DNA of 46,321 nt from Pseudomonadota bacterium (GTDB lineage Bacteria; Pseudomonadota; Alphaproteobacteria; Rhizobiales; Xanthobacteraceae). The DNA lies in the NCBI GenBank assembly GCA_023451825.1, contig JAEXYA010000045.1:1-46321 (forward strand), given 5' to 3'. Positions 21,969 to 30,947 of the stretch are shown here, in pieces; the stretch's first letter is position 1; every line of letters starts with the position of its first letter. The notes beneath the pieces were generated by a model, which ran no database searches, was not told where the DNA came from, and worked only from the letters and a program-made list of their open reading frames with translations. A program made the position numbers and the translations under genes.

Positions 21969-22125
21969 TCGCGGCGCAGCCGTTGCCACGATCTACGTTA
22001 CCGCGACTTAACTTGCAGCGCCCATCGCGCTTCGCCATTTTTTCAGGACCGTTCAAGCGCATCGACCGGCTGCATCCGCAGCCGGCGCGATCGCTCGCCT
22101 GCGCCGAGGAGCAGCCAGCCCAGCC

Positions 22126-23514
22126 ATGAGAACATCATTCGCCCGCGCAGCGCGCTCCGCCCTCGCCACGCTGCTGCTCACCAGCAGCTTCGCATTCTCG
22201 GCACAAGCGCAGACCGATGCGCCGAAGCCGCCGACCACCTTCAAGCTCAACAACGGCATGCAGGTCGTGATCATCGAGGATCACCGCACGCCGGTTGTGA
22301 CCCAGATGATCTGGTACAAGGTCGGCTCCGCCGACGAGACCCCCGGCAAATCGGGCCTCGCGCATTTCCTCGAGCACCTGATGTTCAAGGGCACGGCCAA
22401 ACATCCGGTCGGTGAATTCTCGCAGACCGTGCAGCGCGTCGGCGGCGAGGAGAACGCGTTCACCTCCACCGACTACACGGGCTACTATCAACGCGTCACC
22501 AAGGATCAGCTCGGCCGAATGATGGACTTCGAGGCCGATCGCATGACCGGCCTCGTGCTCAAGGACGAGAACGTGCTGCCCGAGCGCGACGTCGTGCTCG
22601 AAGAATACAATATGCGCGTCGCCAACAGCCCGGAAGCGCGGCTGACCGAGCAGATCATGGCGGCGCTGTATCTCAACCATCCCTATGGCCGCCCGATCAT
22701 CGGCTGGCATCAGGAAATCGAGAAACTCGACCGCGAGGACGCGCTCGCTTTCTACAAGCGCTTCTATGCTCCGAATAACGCCACGCTGATTATCGCCGGC
22801 GATGTCGACCCGACGGAAATCCGCCCGATGGTGGAACGCGCCTATGGATCGATCCCGGCGCAGCCGGCGATCCCTGAGCGCCGCGTTCGTCCGCAGGAGC
22901 CAACACCAGCCGCGCCGCGCACCGTGACCCTCGCCGATCCGCGTGTCGAGCAAAGCAATCTGCGCCGTTACTACTTCGTGCCCTCGGCCACCACGGCGGC
23001 GGCGGGCGAAAGCCAGGCGCTCGATGTGCTGGCACAGCTGATCGGCGGCGGCCCGAATTCGTATCTCTATCGCGCGCTTGTCATCGACAAGCAGCTCGCG
23101 GTGAATGCCGGCGCGGGCTACCAGGGCACGGCGCTCGATAGTGCACAATTCATGATTTCGGCCTCGCCCAAGCCGGGCGTCGAATTTGCGGATGTCGAAA
23201 AGACCATCGACGCCGTCATCGCCGATGTGGCTGCCAATCCGGTATCGGCCGCCGACCTCGAACGCGTGAAGACCCAGCTCGTCGCCGAAGCCACCTATGC
23301 GCAGGACAGCCAGGCCTCGCTGGCGCGCTGGTATGGCGCCGCGCTGACGACCGGCTTGAGCGTGGAGGATATCCGCAGCTGGCCGGATCGCATCAAGGCG
23401 GTGACCGCCGAGCAGGTGCGCGCGGCCGCACAGACCTGGCTCGACAAGAAGCGCTCGGTGACCGGCTATCTCATCAAGGACACATCAGCGAAGCGCGAGG
23501 AGAAGCGGTCGTGA
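22126..23514 (+). CDS. M16 family zinc metallopeptidase, catalytic subunit
   Basis: A 462-residue protein with an N-terminal signal peptide (ALATLLLTSSFAFSAQAQ). The inverted zinc motif HxxEH is present in LAHFLEHLMFKGT, with the downstream glutamate in the GGEENAFTSTDYT to ERDVVLEEYNMR region. The second, inactive half (from about 240) has GGGPNSYLYRALVIDKQLA. Such proteins degrade peptides in the periplasm and act as dimers with a non-catalytic partner. The next gene, which starts at an overlapping GTG, lacks the zinc motif and should be that partner. Confidence 0.93.
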   Translation: MRTSFARAARSALATLLLTSSFAFSAQAQTDAPKPPTTFKLNNGMQVVIIEDHRTPVVTQMIWYKVGSADETPGKSGLAHFLEHLMFKGTAKHPVGEFSQTVQRVGGEENAFTSTDYTGYYQRVTKDQLGRMMDFEADRMTGLVLKDENVLPERDVVLEEYNMRVANSPEARLTEQIMAALYLNHPYGRPIIGWHQEIEKLDREDALAFYKRFYAPNNATLIIAGDVDPTEIRPMVERAYGSIPAQPAIPERRVRPQEPTPAAPRTVTLADPRVEQSNLRRYYFVPSATTAAAGESQALDVLAQLIGGGPNSYLYRALVIDKQLAVNAGAGYQGTALDSAQFMISASPKPGVEFADVEKTIDAVIADVAANPVSAADLERVKTQLVAEATYAQDSQASLARWYGAALTTGLSVEDIRSWPDRIKAVTAEQVRAAAQTWLDKKRSVTGYLIKDTSAKREEKRS

Positions 23515-24878
23515 ACATCATCTTCAATCCCCGCCGTCTCGGCTTCGCCGTTGCCACCGCCTTCTCGCTGACGGCATTGGCGGCCACACCATCTCTCGCA
23601 GCAACCAAGGTCCAGCGCCTAGTCACGCCCGGCGGCATCGAAGCCCAGTTCGTGCAGGACGCCACCGTGCCCATCATTGCGATGGAATATGCCTTTGGGG
23701 GCGGTGCCGCGCAGGACCCGAAGGATAAATCGGGCACAGCGAACATGGTCGCCAGCCTGATGGATGAAGGCGCCGGCGATTTGGATTCCGCAGCATTTCG
23801 CGAGCGGATGGAGCGCCGCGCCATCGAGCTGAGCTTCACTGCCCAGCGCGATTACCTGCGCGGCTCGCTGCGCATGCTGAAGGAACATCGCGAAGAAGCC
23901 TTCGAACTCGCCCGTCTCGCCGTGACCTCGCCGCGCTTCGATGCGCCCGATATCGAGCGCATCCGTGCGCAGATCCTGTCCGGCCTGCGCCGTGAAAGCA
24001 CGAATCCGAATTCGCTGGCGACAAGGAAATTTTTGGAAGTGGCCTTCGGCGATCATCCCTATAGCCGGCCGTCCAATGGCAGCCTGGTGGATGTGCCGAA
24101 GATCACCGCCGATGACATCAAGGCCTACAAGCAGCGCATCGTCGCCAAGGACACGCTGAAGATCGCCGTGGTCGGCGATATCGATCCGGACGCGCTTGCG
24201 AAATTGCTCGACAAGACCTTTGGCGCATTGCCCGCCAAGGCCGATCTCGTGCCGGTGCCGGAAGTCGCCGTGACCAAGCCGCCGCAAAAAGCCCTGGTGA
24301 CCCTGGATGTGCCGCAGACGGTCATCACCTTCGGCACGCCGGGCCTCAAGCGCGACGATCCCGGTTTCATGGCGGCCTATATCGTCAACCACATCCTTGG
24401 CGGCGGCACGCTGTCGTCGCGGCTGTATCATGAAGTGCGCGAGAAGCGCGGCCTCGCTTATGGCGTGTCGAGCCAGCTGATCTGGATGCAGAATTCCGGT
24501 CTGTGGATCGGCAATACGGCGACCCGCGCCGACCGCGCCACCGAGACCATCGATACGATCACCCGCGAAGTGAAGCGGCTTGCCGACGAAGGCCCGACCC
24601 AGAAGGAACTGGACGAAGCCAAGTCCTATCTCAACGGCTCGCAGATGCTGGCGCTCGACACCTCGTCGAAACTGGCCAGCGCCTTGCTGCAATATCAGCT
24701 CGACAAACTGCCGATCGATTACATCGAGAAGCGCAGTGCCGTGGTCAATGCCGTCACGCTCGATCAGGCCAAGGCGGCAGCAAAGCGGCTCTGGGCCGAT
24801 GGTTTGCTCAGTGTCGTGGTCGGCCGTGCACCACAGGCGGCGGCAACGCCGGTGGCTCCGGCGCCGAAGGCCAACTGA
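23511..24878 (+). CDS. M16 family peptidase homologue, non-catalytic subunit
   Basis: A 455-residue protein with a signal peptide (GFAVATAFSLTALAATPSLA). Where the zinc motif should be it reads SGTANMVASLMDEGAG, so HxxEH is gone. The substrate-binding arginine and tyrosine pair of M16 beta-type subunits is kept in GGGTLSSRLYHEVREKRGL followed by AYGV. It starts at GTG overlapping the stop of the catalytic gene (GTGA), and the pair is expected to form a heterodimeric periplasmic peptidase like the two-subunit M16B enzymes. Confidence 0.92.
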   Translation: MNIIFNPRRLGFAVATAFSLTALAATPSLAATKVQRLVTPGGIEAQFVQDATVPIIAMEYAFGGGAAQDPKDKSGTANMVASLMDEGAGDLDSAAFRERMERRAIELSFTAQRDYLRGSLRMLKEHREEAFELARLAVTSPRFDAPDIERIRAQILSGLRRESTNPNSLATRKFLEVAFGDHPYSRPSNGSLVDVPKITADDIKAYKQRIVAKDTLKIAVVGDIDPDALAKLLDKTFGALPAKADLVPVPEVAVTKPPQKALVTLDVPQTVITFGTPGLKRDDPGFMAAYIVNHILGGGTLSSRLYHEVREKRGLAYGVSSQLIWMQNSGLWIGNTATRADRATETIDTITREVKRLADEGPTQKELDEAKSYLNGSQMLALDTSSKLASALLQYQLDKLPIDYIEKRSAVVNAVTLDQAKAAAKRLWADGLLSVVVGRAPQAAATPVAPAPKAN

Positions 24879-25780
24879 TGCAGATCGCCGTCATCGGGGC
24901 CGGCGCAGTCGGCTGCTATTACGGCGCCATGTTGCTGCGCGCGGGCCACGACGTCACGCTGGTCGGACGTCCCGCGCATGTGGAGGCCATCAATGCGCAT
25001 GGCCTCCATTTCGAAAGCGCTGCTTTCAACGGCTTCATTCCGGCGAAGGCGGTGACGGATGTTTCGGAGCTGAGCCCACCTGATCTCGTTCTGTTTGCCG
25101 TGAAGTCGGGCGACACTGACGCGACCGCGAAGGCCCTCAAGCCGATGCTGAAGCCCGGTTCGATCGTGCTCAGCTTGCAGAACGGCGTGGATAATCCTGA
25201 ACGCCTGCGCAAGATTCTCAGCCAGCCGGTGATCGCAGCTGCAGTCTATGTGGCCACGGAGATGCCTGGTCCCGGCCATGTCAAACATAACGGCCGCGGC
25301 GAACTCATCATTGGGGCCGGGCCACACAGCGCGCCCCTCGCGAAGGTGTTGTCCGATGCGGCCGTCCCGACCACCGTGGCCGACGATATCGATGCCGTGC
25401 AGTGGTCCAAGCTCATCAACAACTGCGCCTATAACGCATTGTCGGCCGTGGCCGGCATCGCCTATGGCGAGATGGTGAAGGTTGAGGGCGCCACCGCCAT
25501 CGTGACCAATGCGGTCACAGAATGCCTCGCAGTAGCAAAAGCCTGCGGCGTCTCGCTGCCGGGCGATCTGCTCGACAAGACCCTTGCCCTCCCCGCCAGC
25601 ATGCCGCTGCAGCAATCCTCGACCTCGCAGGATCTCGGCCGCGGCAAGCCGTCGGAGATCGACTTTCTCAACGGCTTCATCGTCCGCAAGGGCATCGAAC
25701 ACGGCATTCCGACGCCGACCAATCATGCGCTGCAGGTGATGGTGAAGCTGGTGGAGCGCTCGGGATCGCGGCGCGGCTGA
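24878..25780 (+). CDS. panE: Ketopantoate reductase family protein
   Basis: A 300-residue NADPH-dependent reductase. The Rossmann motif IGAGAVGCYYGAMLLRAGH is at residues 5-23, the FAVKSGDT and LQNGVDN segments follow, and the catalytic lysine is in WSKLINNCAYNALSA. The reaction is reduction of 2-dehydropantoate to pantoate in pantothenate synthesis. Genomes of this group carry several paralogues, so the physiological substrate is uncertain. The ATG overlaps the stop of the M16 gene by one base (TGATG). Confidence 0.85.
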   Translation: MQIAVIGAGAVGCYYGAMLLRAGHDVTLVGRPAHVEAINAHGLHFESAAFNGFIPAKAVTDVSELSPPDLVLFAVKSGDTDATAKALKPMLKPGSIVLSLQNGVDNPERLRKILSQPVIAAAVYVATEMPGPGHVKHNGRGELIIGAGPHSAPLAKVLSDAAVPTTVADDIDAVQWSKLINNCAYNALSAVAGIAYGEMVKVEGATAIVTNAVTECLAVAKACGVSLPGDLLDKTLALPASMPLQQSSTSQDLGRGKPSEIDFLNGFIVRKGIEHGIPTPTNHALQVMVKLVERSGSRRG

Positions 25781-25792
25781 CGCCATCTCTGC

Positions 25793-25882
25793 CGTCATTG
25801 CGAGGAGCCCTTGCGACGAAGCAATCCAATCTTCGCTTGTGGCTTTCTGGATTGCTTCGTCGCTTCGCTCCTCGCAATGACG
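25793..25882. repeat. Palindromic intergenic repeat, family A, copy 1
   Basis: The outer arms CGTCATTGCGAGGAG and CTCCTCGCAATGACG are perfect complements, and inner arms containing GAAGCAATCCA and TGGATTGCTTC pair again. It fills the gap between convergent panE and the ROK gene, so its RNA form could also work as a bidirectional terminator. A second copy is at 27132. Confidence 0.85.
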
Positions 25883-25889
25883 ATAGACG

Positions 25890-26561
25890 CTATTTCTTCG
25901 GCTGATCCCATAGCCGGAAGCCGCCGATGAAGGCGTTCTCATTATCCCCGCGGCGCGTGTTGTCTGGCAGCTTGTCGAGCTTGTCGACATTGCCGCCGCC
26001 GAGCACCAGGTAGTCCGGCTGCAGCGCCGCGGTCAGGCGGGCGATCACCTCATCGACGTGACTACGCCATTTCTTGCGGCCGAGCCGCTTCAGCCCGGCA
26101 GCACCCACATAGGTCTCGAACGTCTTCTTGCGATAGGGCAGATGGCCGAGCTCCATCGGCGCCAGCGCGCCATCGAGAATCATGGCCGATCCCAGCCCGG
26201 TGCCGAGCCCGAGAAACAGCATCCGGCCGCCATCATAGCTGCCGAGCGCTTGCATCAGGGCATCATTGACCACCCTGGCCGGGCAACCAAAGGCGCGCTC
26301 GAAGTCATAATCTTTCCAGCCGGTGCCGAGATTGACCGGCTCCTTGAGCACGCGATTGCCGGCCACCGGACCGGGATAGCCGGCCGAAACGACATCGAAG
26401 CGCCAGTCCTTGGTCAGTGCCTTGACCTGGCGCACCATGTCCTTGGCGGTCAGATCCGGGCCGGAATCGAATTCGCGCTTGATGCGTTCGCGGGAGGTCA
26501 TCACCTTCACATGGCTGCCGCCGATGTCGATGGTGAGAATGTTGCGGGGGGTCTTGGGCAT
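25890..26561 (-). CDS. ROK-family kinase, polyphosphate glucokinase-like
   Basis: A 223-residue sugar kinase. The phosphate-binding motif IDIGGSHVKVM is at about residues 11-21, the catalytic aspartate is in RVVNDALMQALG, and GLGTGLGSAMILDG and APMELGHLPY follow. The cysteine zinc motif typical of many ROK repressors is missing and there is no DNA-binding domain, so it is a kinase. Short relatives in this group are annotated as polyphosphate- or ATP-dependent glucokinase; the phosphate donor is not evident from sequence. Confidence 0.85.
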   Translation of the reverse strand: MPKTPRNILTIDIGGSHVKVMTSRERIKREFDSGPDLTAKDMVRQVKALTKDWRFDVVSAGYPGPVAGNRVLKEPVNLGTGWKDYDFERAFGCPARVVNDALMQALGSYDGGRMLFLGLGTGLGSAMILDGALAPMELGHLPYRKKTFETYVGAAGLKRLGRKKWRSHVDEVIARLTAALQPDYLVLGGGNVDKLDKLPDNTRRGDNENAFIGGFRLWDQPKK

Positions 26562-26710
26562 TGGGATTCCGGATTGGAGGTCGTCTTACGATAAGCGTCA
26601 GCCGGGCGTCGGTTCCAGCGTGGGACACCATGTCCCGGTAAATCTCCGCAACCGTTGCCCGCATGCACGCCGCGCTAAGCAAACCCGGTATCCTGTGCTA
26701 CGGAGACGCC

Positions 26711-27127
26711 ATGCTCCGGATCACCCGCTCCATCGCCATCGAGGAAGACGACATCGAGATCGTCTATGTGCGCGCGTCCGGGCCGGGCGGGCAGAATGTC
26801 AACAAGGTCTCCACCGCCGCGCAATTGCGCTTTGACAGCAAGAAGCTGGTGATTCCCGAAGACATGGAAATCCGCCTGCGCACGCTGGCCGGTCAGCGCA
26901 TGACCAAGGAGGGCGTGATCGTCATGCACGCCCAGCGCTTCCGCACCCAGGAGCGCAACAAGGCCGACGCCATCGAGCGGCTGGTCGAGCTGATCAAGGA
27001 AGCCGCCTATCGCGAGCCGCCGCGGCGGCCGACCAAGCCGACCCTCGGCTCCAAGAAGCGCCGTCTCGAAGGCAAGAAGCGCCGCAGCGACGTGAAGGCG
27101 GGACGGAGCGGACGATTCAGCGACTAA
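26711..27127 (+). CDS. arfB: Alternative ribosome-rescue factor B (peptidyl-tRNA hydrolase)
   Basis: A 138-residue class I release-factor-like protein. The GGQ motif is in RASGPGGQNVNKVSTAAQLRF, and the C-terminal tail is lysine- and arginine-rich (KKRRLEGKKRRSD), which in ArfB enters the empty mRNA channel of stalled ribosomes. It hydrolyses peptidyl-tRNA when no stop codon is in the A site. ATG 26711 follows GGAG at 6 bases and matches the family length; the ATG at 26663 is too far upstream. Confidence 0.93.
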   Translation: MLRITRSIAIEEDDIEIVYVRASGPGGQNVNKVSTAAQLRFDSKKLVIPEDMEIRLRTLAGQRMTKEGVIVMHAQRFRTQERNKADAIERLVELIKEAAYREPPRRPTKPTLGSKKRRLEGKKRRSDVKAGRSGRFSD

Positions 27128-27131
27128 ACGC

Positions 27132-27215
27132 CGTCATTGCGAGGAGCCCTCGCGACGAAGCAATCCAGCCTTCGCTTTGTGCCTTCTGGATTGCTTCGCT
27201 CCGCTCGCAATGACG
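27132..27215. repeat. Palindromic intergenic repeat, family A, copy 2
   Basis: It has the same outline as the copy at 25793: it starts CGTCATTGCGAGGAG, has the inner pair GAAGCAATCCAG / CTGGATTGCTTC, and ends GCAATGACG. The right half is a few bases shorter. It lies between arfB and the next gene, immediately after the arfB stop. Confidence 0.85.
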
Positions 27216-27241
27216 GCTGAAAACCTAACGAAAGGACCACC

Positions 27242-27637
27242 ATGGCCAAACCCGTTCACTCCATGATCCGCGTGCTCGACGAAGCGCGCTCGCTCGATTT
27301 CTACAAGCGCGCTTTCGGGCTCGAGATTGCCGAACGGCTGGCCTTCGACGATTTCACGCTGATCTATCTGCGCCATCCGTCCTCGCCGTTCGAGCTGGAG
27401 CTGACCGTCAACAAGGGCCGCACCGAGCCTTATGCGTTCGGCGACGGCTATGGCCATCTCGCCGTGGTGGTGGATGATCTCGCGGCGGAGCATGCGCGTT
27501 TCGAGCAGGAGAAGCTCGCGCCCGGTCCGCTGCGCGAGCTCAAGCACGACGGCAGGCCGCTGGCGCGATTCTTCTTCGCCACCGACCCCGATGGCTACAA
27601 GATCGAGGTGATCGCGAAGGGTGGCCGATTCGCTTAA
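27242..27637 (+). CDS. gloA: VOC-family lactoylglutathione lyase (glyoxalase I)-like protein
   Basis: A 131-residue protein with two vicinal-oxygen-chelate modules. The four metal ligands expected for glyoxalase I are visible: H in KPVHSMIRVLD, E in FELELTVNKG, H in GYGHLAVVVDD and E in DGYKIEVIAKG. It would isomerise the methylglyoxal-glutathione hemithioacetal. AAAGGA precedes the ATG at good spacing. Confidence 0.85.
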   Translation: MAKPVHSMIRVLDEARSLDFYKRAFGLEIAERLAFDDFTLIYLRHPSSPFELELTVNKGRTEPYAFGDGYGHLAVVVDDLAAEHARFEQEKLAPGPLRELKHDGRPLARFFFATDPDGYKIEVIAKGGRFA

Positions 27638-27649
27638 AATGCGCTGTGC

Positions 27650-27760
27650 CGTAGGGTCGGTTAGCGTAGCGTAACCCACCGCGGAGTTTCAGCTATGAAC
27701 TCGGCCGGCGGATGACGCTCCGCTCATCCGCCTGACGGACGGCGCATCCATCCGGGGACA
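27650..27760. repeat. Mosaic of short palindromic repeats upstream of mutL
   Basis: It contains GTAGGGTCGGTTAGCGTAGC, a relative of the family B repeat, followed by a perfect inverted repeat GGCGGATGA / TCATCCGCC at 27707-27715 and 27724-27732. The rest of the 199-base gap up to mutL holds no gene. Confidence 0.6.
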
Positions 27761-27836
27761 GTTTGCTCCCGACCGGGACAGGCCGGTCCGATCGGCCTAA
27801 AATGACGCTCCCAGTTCCCTATCTGATCTGACACCC

Positions 27837-29660
27837 ATGCCCGTTCGCCAATTGCCAGAAACCATCGTCAACCGCATCGCCGCCGGCGAGGTGGTGGAGC
27901 GGCCGGCCAGCGTGGTGAAAGAGCTGGTGGAGAACGCCATCGATGCCGGCGCGAGCCGGATCGAGATCTTCACCGATGGCGGCGGACGGCGGAAGATCGC
28001 CATCACTGACGATGGCCACGGCATGACCCATGCCGATCTCGGCCTAGCCGTGGAGCGCCACGCGACCTCGAAGCTCGATGACGAGGATCTGCTGGCGATC
28101 CGCACCCTCGGCTTTCGCGGCGAGGCGCTGCCATCGATCGGCTCGGTGGCGCGACTAGGCATCACCACGCGCCATGCCAGCGAGCCACACGCCTGGTCGC
28201 TGACCGTGGATGCCGGCGCGAAAGAGCCGATCATGCCGGCGGCGCTCGGCCATGGCACCCGCATCGAGGTTGCCGATCTGTTTTATGCGACACCGGCGCG
28301 GCTGAAATTTCTCAAGACCGACCGCACCGAGGCTGAGGCCATTCGCGAAGTGGTGCGCCGCCTTGCGATGGCACGGCCGGATGTCGCTTTCACACTCTCC
28401 GGCGAAGAACGCGCGCCGATCACCTGGGCTGCCGCACTGCCCGGCGCCCCCGGCCAGCTGACGCGGCTTGGCGATATTCTCGGCGCGGATTTCCGCGCCA
28501 GCGCGATTGCCGTGCGCAGCGAGCGCGAAGGCGTGGTGGTCGAGGGCTTTGCGGCCTCGCCGTCGCTCACCAAGGCAAATGCGCTCGGACAGTACCTGTT
28601 CGTCAATGGCCGGCCGGTGCGCGACAAGCTGATCGTCGGCGCGGTGCGCGCGGCCTATTCCGATTATCTCCCGCGCGACCGCCATCCGGTGCTGGCGCTG
28701 TTCGTCACGCTCGATCCGCAGGAGGTCGATGCCAACGTCCATCCCGCCAAAACGGAAGTGCGCTTCCGCAATGCCGGGCTCGTGCGTGCGTTGATCGTGC
28801 ATGCGCTGAAGGAAGGCCTCGCCCGCGAGGGCAAGCGCACAGCGGCGAACAATGATGCGGGCGCGGTGCTGTCCTCGTTCCGGCCGAACAGCGCGCCCGG
28901 CTTCACGCCGCGCAATGCCAATTGGGACTGGCAGCGTTCGCCGTCTTATCCGGTGTCGCCGCAACAACCAGCCTTTGGTGGTGCAACGGCCTTCGCCGAG
29001 CCGCCGCAAGCCGCCTTCGATGTCGGTACACCCACCGCCGATGTCCGGTTCGAGGAAGCGCCGCAGGTCGATCTGATTGATCGCCCGCTCGGTGCTGCGC
29101 GCGCACAGGTGCATGAGAACTACATCATCGCGCAGACCCGCGACGGCATGATCGTGGTCGATCAGCACGCCGCCCATGAGCGCATCGTCTATGAAAAGCT
29201 GAAGGCTTCGCTCGCCAAGAACGGCGTGCAGCGGCAGATCCTGCTGATCCCCGATATCGTCGAGATGGACGAAGCCACCGTCGAGAAACTGGTGGAGCGC
29301 GCCGAGGAGCTGGCGAGCTATGGCCTTGCCATCGACAGTTTCGGCCCCGGCGCCATCGCCGTGCGCGAAACGCCGTCGCTGCTCGGCAAGACCAATGCGG
29401 CATCGCTCTTGCGCGATCTCGCCGAACACATGGCCGAATGGGATGAAGCACTGCCGCTGGAGCGGCGGCTGATGCATGTGGCGGCGACCATGGCCTGTCA
29501 CGGCTCGATCCGCTCCGGCCGCCGGCTGCGGCCGGAAGAGATGAACGCCCTGCTGCGCGAGATGGAGGAGACGCCGAATTCCGGCCAGTGCAATCACGGC
29601 CGCCCGACTTATGTGGAGCTGAAGCTCAACGATATCGAGAAGCTGTTCGGGCGGCGGTGA
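27837..29660 (+). CDS. mutL: DNA mismatch repair protein MutL
   Basis: A 607-residue protein. The N-terminal GHKL ATPase has E29 and N33 in KELVENAIDAG, DDGHGM and TLGFRGEALPSIGSV. A proline- and alanine-rich linker (about 330-415) leads to the C-terminal dimerisation domain, which contains the endonuclease motif DQHAAHERIVYE (from residue 442), ACHGSIRSG and the CNHGRPT metal site. So this is the nicking type of MutL found in bacteria without MutH. It links MutS recognition to strand incision. It sits alone between repeats. Confidence 0.97.
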   Translation: MPVRQLPETIVNRIAAGEVVERPASVVKELVENAIDAGASRIEIFTDGGGRRKIAITDDGHGMTHADLGLAVERHATSKLDDEDLLAIRTLGFRGEALPSIGSVARLGITTRHASEPHAWSLTVDAGAKEPIMPAALGHGTRIEVADLFYATPARLKFLKTDRTEAEAIREVVRRLAMARPDVAFTLSGEERAPITWAAALPGAPGQLTRLGDILGADFRASAIAVRSEREGVVVEGFAASPSLTKANALGQYLFVNGRPVRDKLIVGAVRAAYSDYLPRDRHPVLALFVTLDPQEVDANVHPAKTEVRFRNAGLVRALIVHALKEGLAREGKRTAANNDAGAVLSSFRPNSAPGFTPRNANWDWQRSPSYPVSPQQPAFGGATAFAEPPQAAFDVGTPTADVRFEEAPQVDLIDRPLGAARAQVHENYIIAQTRDGMIVVDQHAAHERIVYEKLKASLAKNGVQRQILLIPDIVEMDEATVEKLVERAEELASYGLAIDSFGPGAIAVRETPSLLGKTNAASLLRDLAEHMAEWDEALPLERRLMHVAATMACHGSIRSGRRLRPEEMNALLREMEETPNSGQCNHGRPTYVELKLNDIEKLFGRR

Positions 29661-29664
29661 TCTT

Positions 29665-29870
29665 TTCCCTCCCCGGAGCGAAGCGAATGGGGAGGGTGGA
29701 TCAAAGCGAGCGTTCAGCGAGCTTTGAGACGGGTGGGGTCTATCCACACGGAAGGACGTCACGTGGGGATAGACCCCACCCGTCCTTCGCCCCAACGAAG
29801 CTTCGCTTCGTCAGGCTCAGGCCACCCTCCCCGCGTCGCACGGCTTCGCCGTGCTAGGGGGAGGGAAAGA
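29665..29870. repeat. Compound palindromic repeat between mutL and a VOC gene
   Basis: Several nested inverted repeats fill this gap. The longest pairs GACGGGTGGGGTCTATCCAC (29728 onward) with the complement ending at 29784, allowing one shifted base. Outer parts pair CCCTCCCC and GGGGAGGG-like tracts, and GCACGGCTTCGCCGTGC forms a separate stem near the right end. The genes on both sides converge here. No coding frame is credible. Confidence 0.75.
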
Positions 29871-29875
29871 CGACC

Positions 29876-30262
29876 TCACGTATATTTCGGATCGCGCTCG
29901 AGCAGTTCGATCGACACGCCCTGCGGCGCGCGGATGAAGCAGATGCGCAGGCCGGGCTTCAGCGTATGCGGCTCCTTGGTGAACTCGACGCCCCGTGCCT
30001 TGAGATCGGCCGCGACGGCATCGATGTCCTTCACCTTCAGGCCGAAGTGATCGAGCCCGAGATAGGGCGTCACCGGCGATGGATTGACGCCCATCTCTGG
30101 CGTGACCGGCGCGAGGAAAATCATGGCGCCGCCGAGCCTGATATCAACACGCCCAGGCGCACGCACGATCTCGGCATCGAGTTTGTCGGCGAACCATTGC
30201 GCGGTCGCTTCGACATCAGGCGTGCGGATATGGACGTGATCCCAGGTGCAGGCGAGCGTCAT
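29876..30262 (-). CDS. VOC-family (glyoxalase/dioxygenase-like) protein
   Basis: A 128-residue protein starting MTLACTWDHVHIRTPDVEAT. Metal ligands H in TWDHVHIRT, H in GLDHFGLKV and E in VSIELLERD are at the usual places of a two-module VOC fold. ATG 30262 follows GAGGAA at good distance. Relatives are annotated as glyoxalase or methylmalonyl-CoA-epimerase-like; the substrate is unknown. It does not look like a duplicate of the gene at 27242, since the two share little sequence. Confidence 0.8.
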   Translation of the reverse strand: MTLACTWDHVHIRTPDVEATAQWFADKLDAEIVRAPGRVDIRLGGAMIFLAPVTPEMGVNPSPVTPYLGLDHFGLKVKDIDAVAADLKARGVEFTKEPHTLKPGLRICFIRAPQGVSIELLERDPKYT

Positions 30263-30279
30263 CGGTGTTTCCTCTTTTT

Positions 30280-30360
30280 GTAGGGTGGGCAAAGCGTAGC
30301 GTGCCCACCTTCCCGTTCACAGCACTTGATGGTGGGCACGCTACGCTTTGCCCACCCTAC
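30280..30360. repeat. Palindromic intergenic repeat, family B, copy 1
   Basis: Two perfectly complementary arms of 30 bases (30280-30309 and 30331-30360), starting GTAGGGTGGGCAAAGCGTAG, surround a 21-base loop. Transcribed, this is a very stable stem. It lies between rsmD and the start of the VOC gene. Further copies are at 39908 and 46285. Confidence 0.9.
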
Positions 30361-30363
30361 AGA

Positions 30364-30918
30364 TCACTTGAATCGCAAGAACGTAAATTCGGTCTCGTCG
30401 TAAGCACGACGTTCGAGTTCTTCATAGCCCTCAGGCGCGATGAACTCGGCATCCTTCGCCTCTTCCACCACGATCAGCGCCTGCGGCACCAGCCAGCCGC
30501 CATCGCGCAAGGCTTTGAGCGACTTTTCCGCGAGCTTCTGGCGATAGGGCGGATCGATGAACACCAGCGCAAACGGCTCCACAGGATGCGCCGGGCCGGG
30601 ATCGCTGGCATCGCGGCGATACACTTTTGTCACGCCACCGAGGCCGAGGCTTTCCACATTGTCGCGCAGCAGCGCACGCGCTTCCGAGCCGTTATCGACG
30701 AACAGCGTGAACTTGGCGCCGCGCGACACCGCCTCGATGCCGAGGGCGCCGGTGCCGGCATAGAGATCGAGCACCCGCGCATCCAGCATCGGGTTCTCAT
30801 AGGCATGCATCAGGATGTTGAACAACGACTCGCGCAGGCGATCCTGCGTCGGACGGATCGCTTGCGTCGAGGGGCCAGCAATGTTGCGGCCCCTCAGCCG
30901 GCCACCAATCACGCGCAT
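30364..30918 (-). CDS. rsmD: 16S rRNA (guanine-966-N2)-methyltransferase
   Basis: A 184-residue SAM-dependent methyltransferase. It begins MRVIGGRLRGRNI, the family signature, has the SAM-binding loop VLDLYAGTGALGIEAVSRGA and the catalytic motif VFIDPPYRQK. It modifies G966 of 16S rRNA on the assembled small subunit. ATG 30918 is preceded by GGAG. The gene lies downstream of rluB on the same strand, separated by a palindromic repeat. Confidence 0.94.
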   Translation of the reverse strand: MRVIGGRLRGRNIAGPSTQAIRPTQDRLRESLFNILMHAYENPMLDARVLDLYAGTGALGIEAVSRGAKFTLFVDNGSEARALLRDNVESLGLGGVTKVYRRDASDPGPAHPVEPFALVFIDPPYRQKLAEKSLKALRDGGWLVPQALIVVEEAKDAEFIAPEGYEELERRAYDETEFTFLRFK

Positions 30919-30947
30919 GGGAAGCTCCAGACACCGACAGCAGTGTC

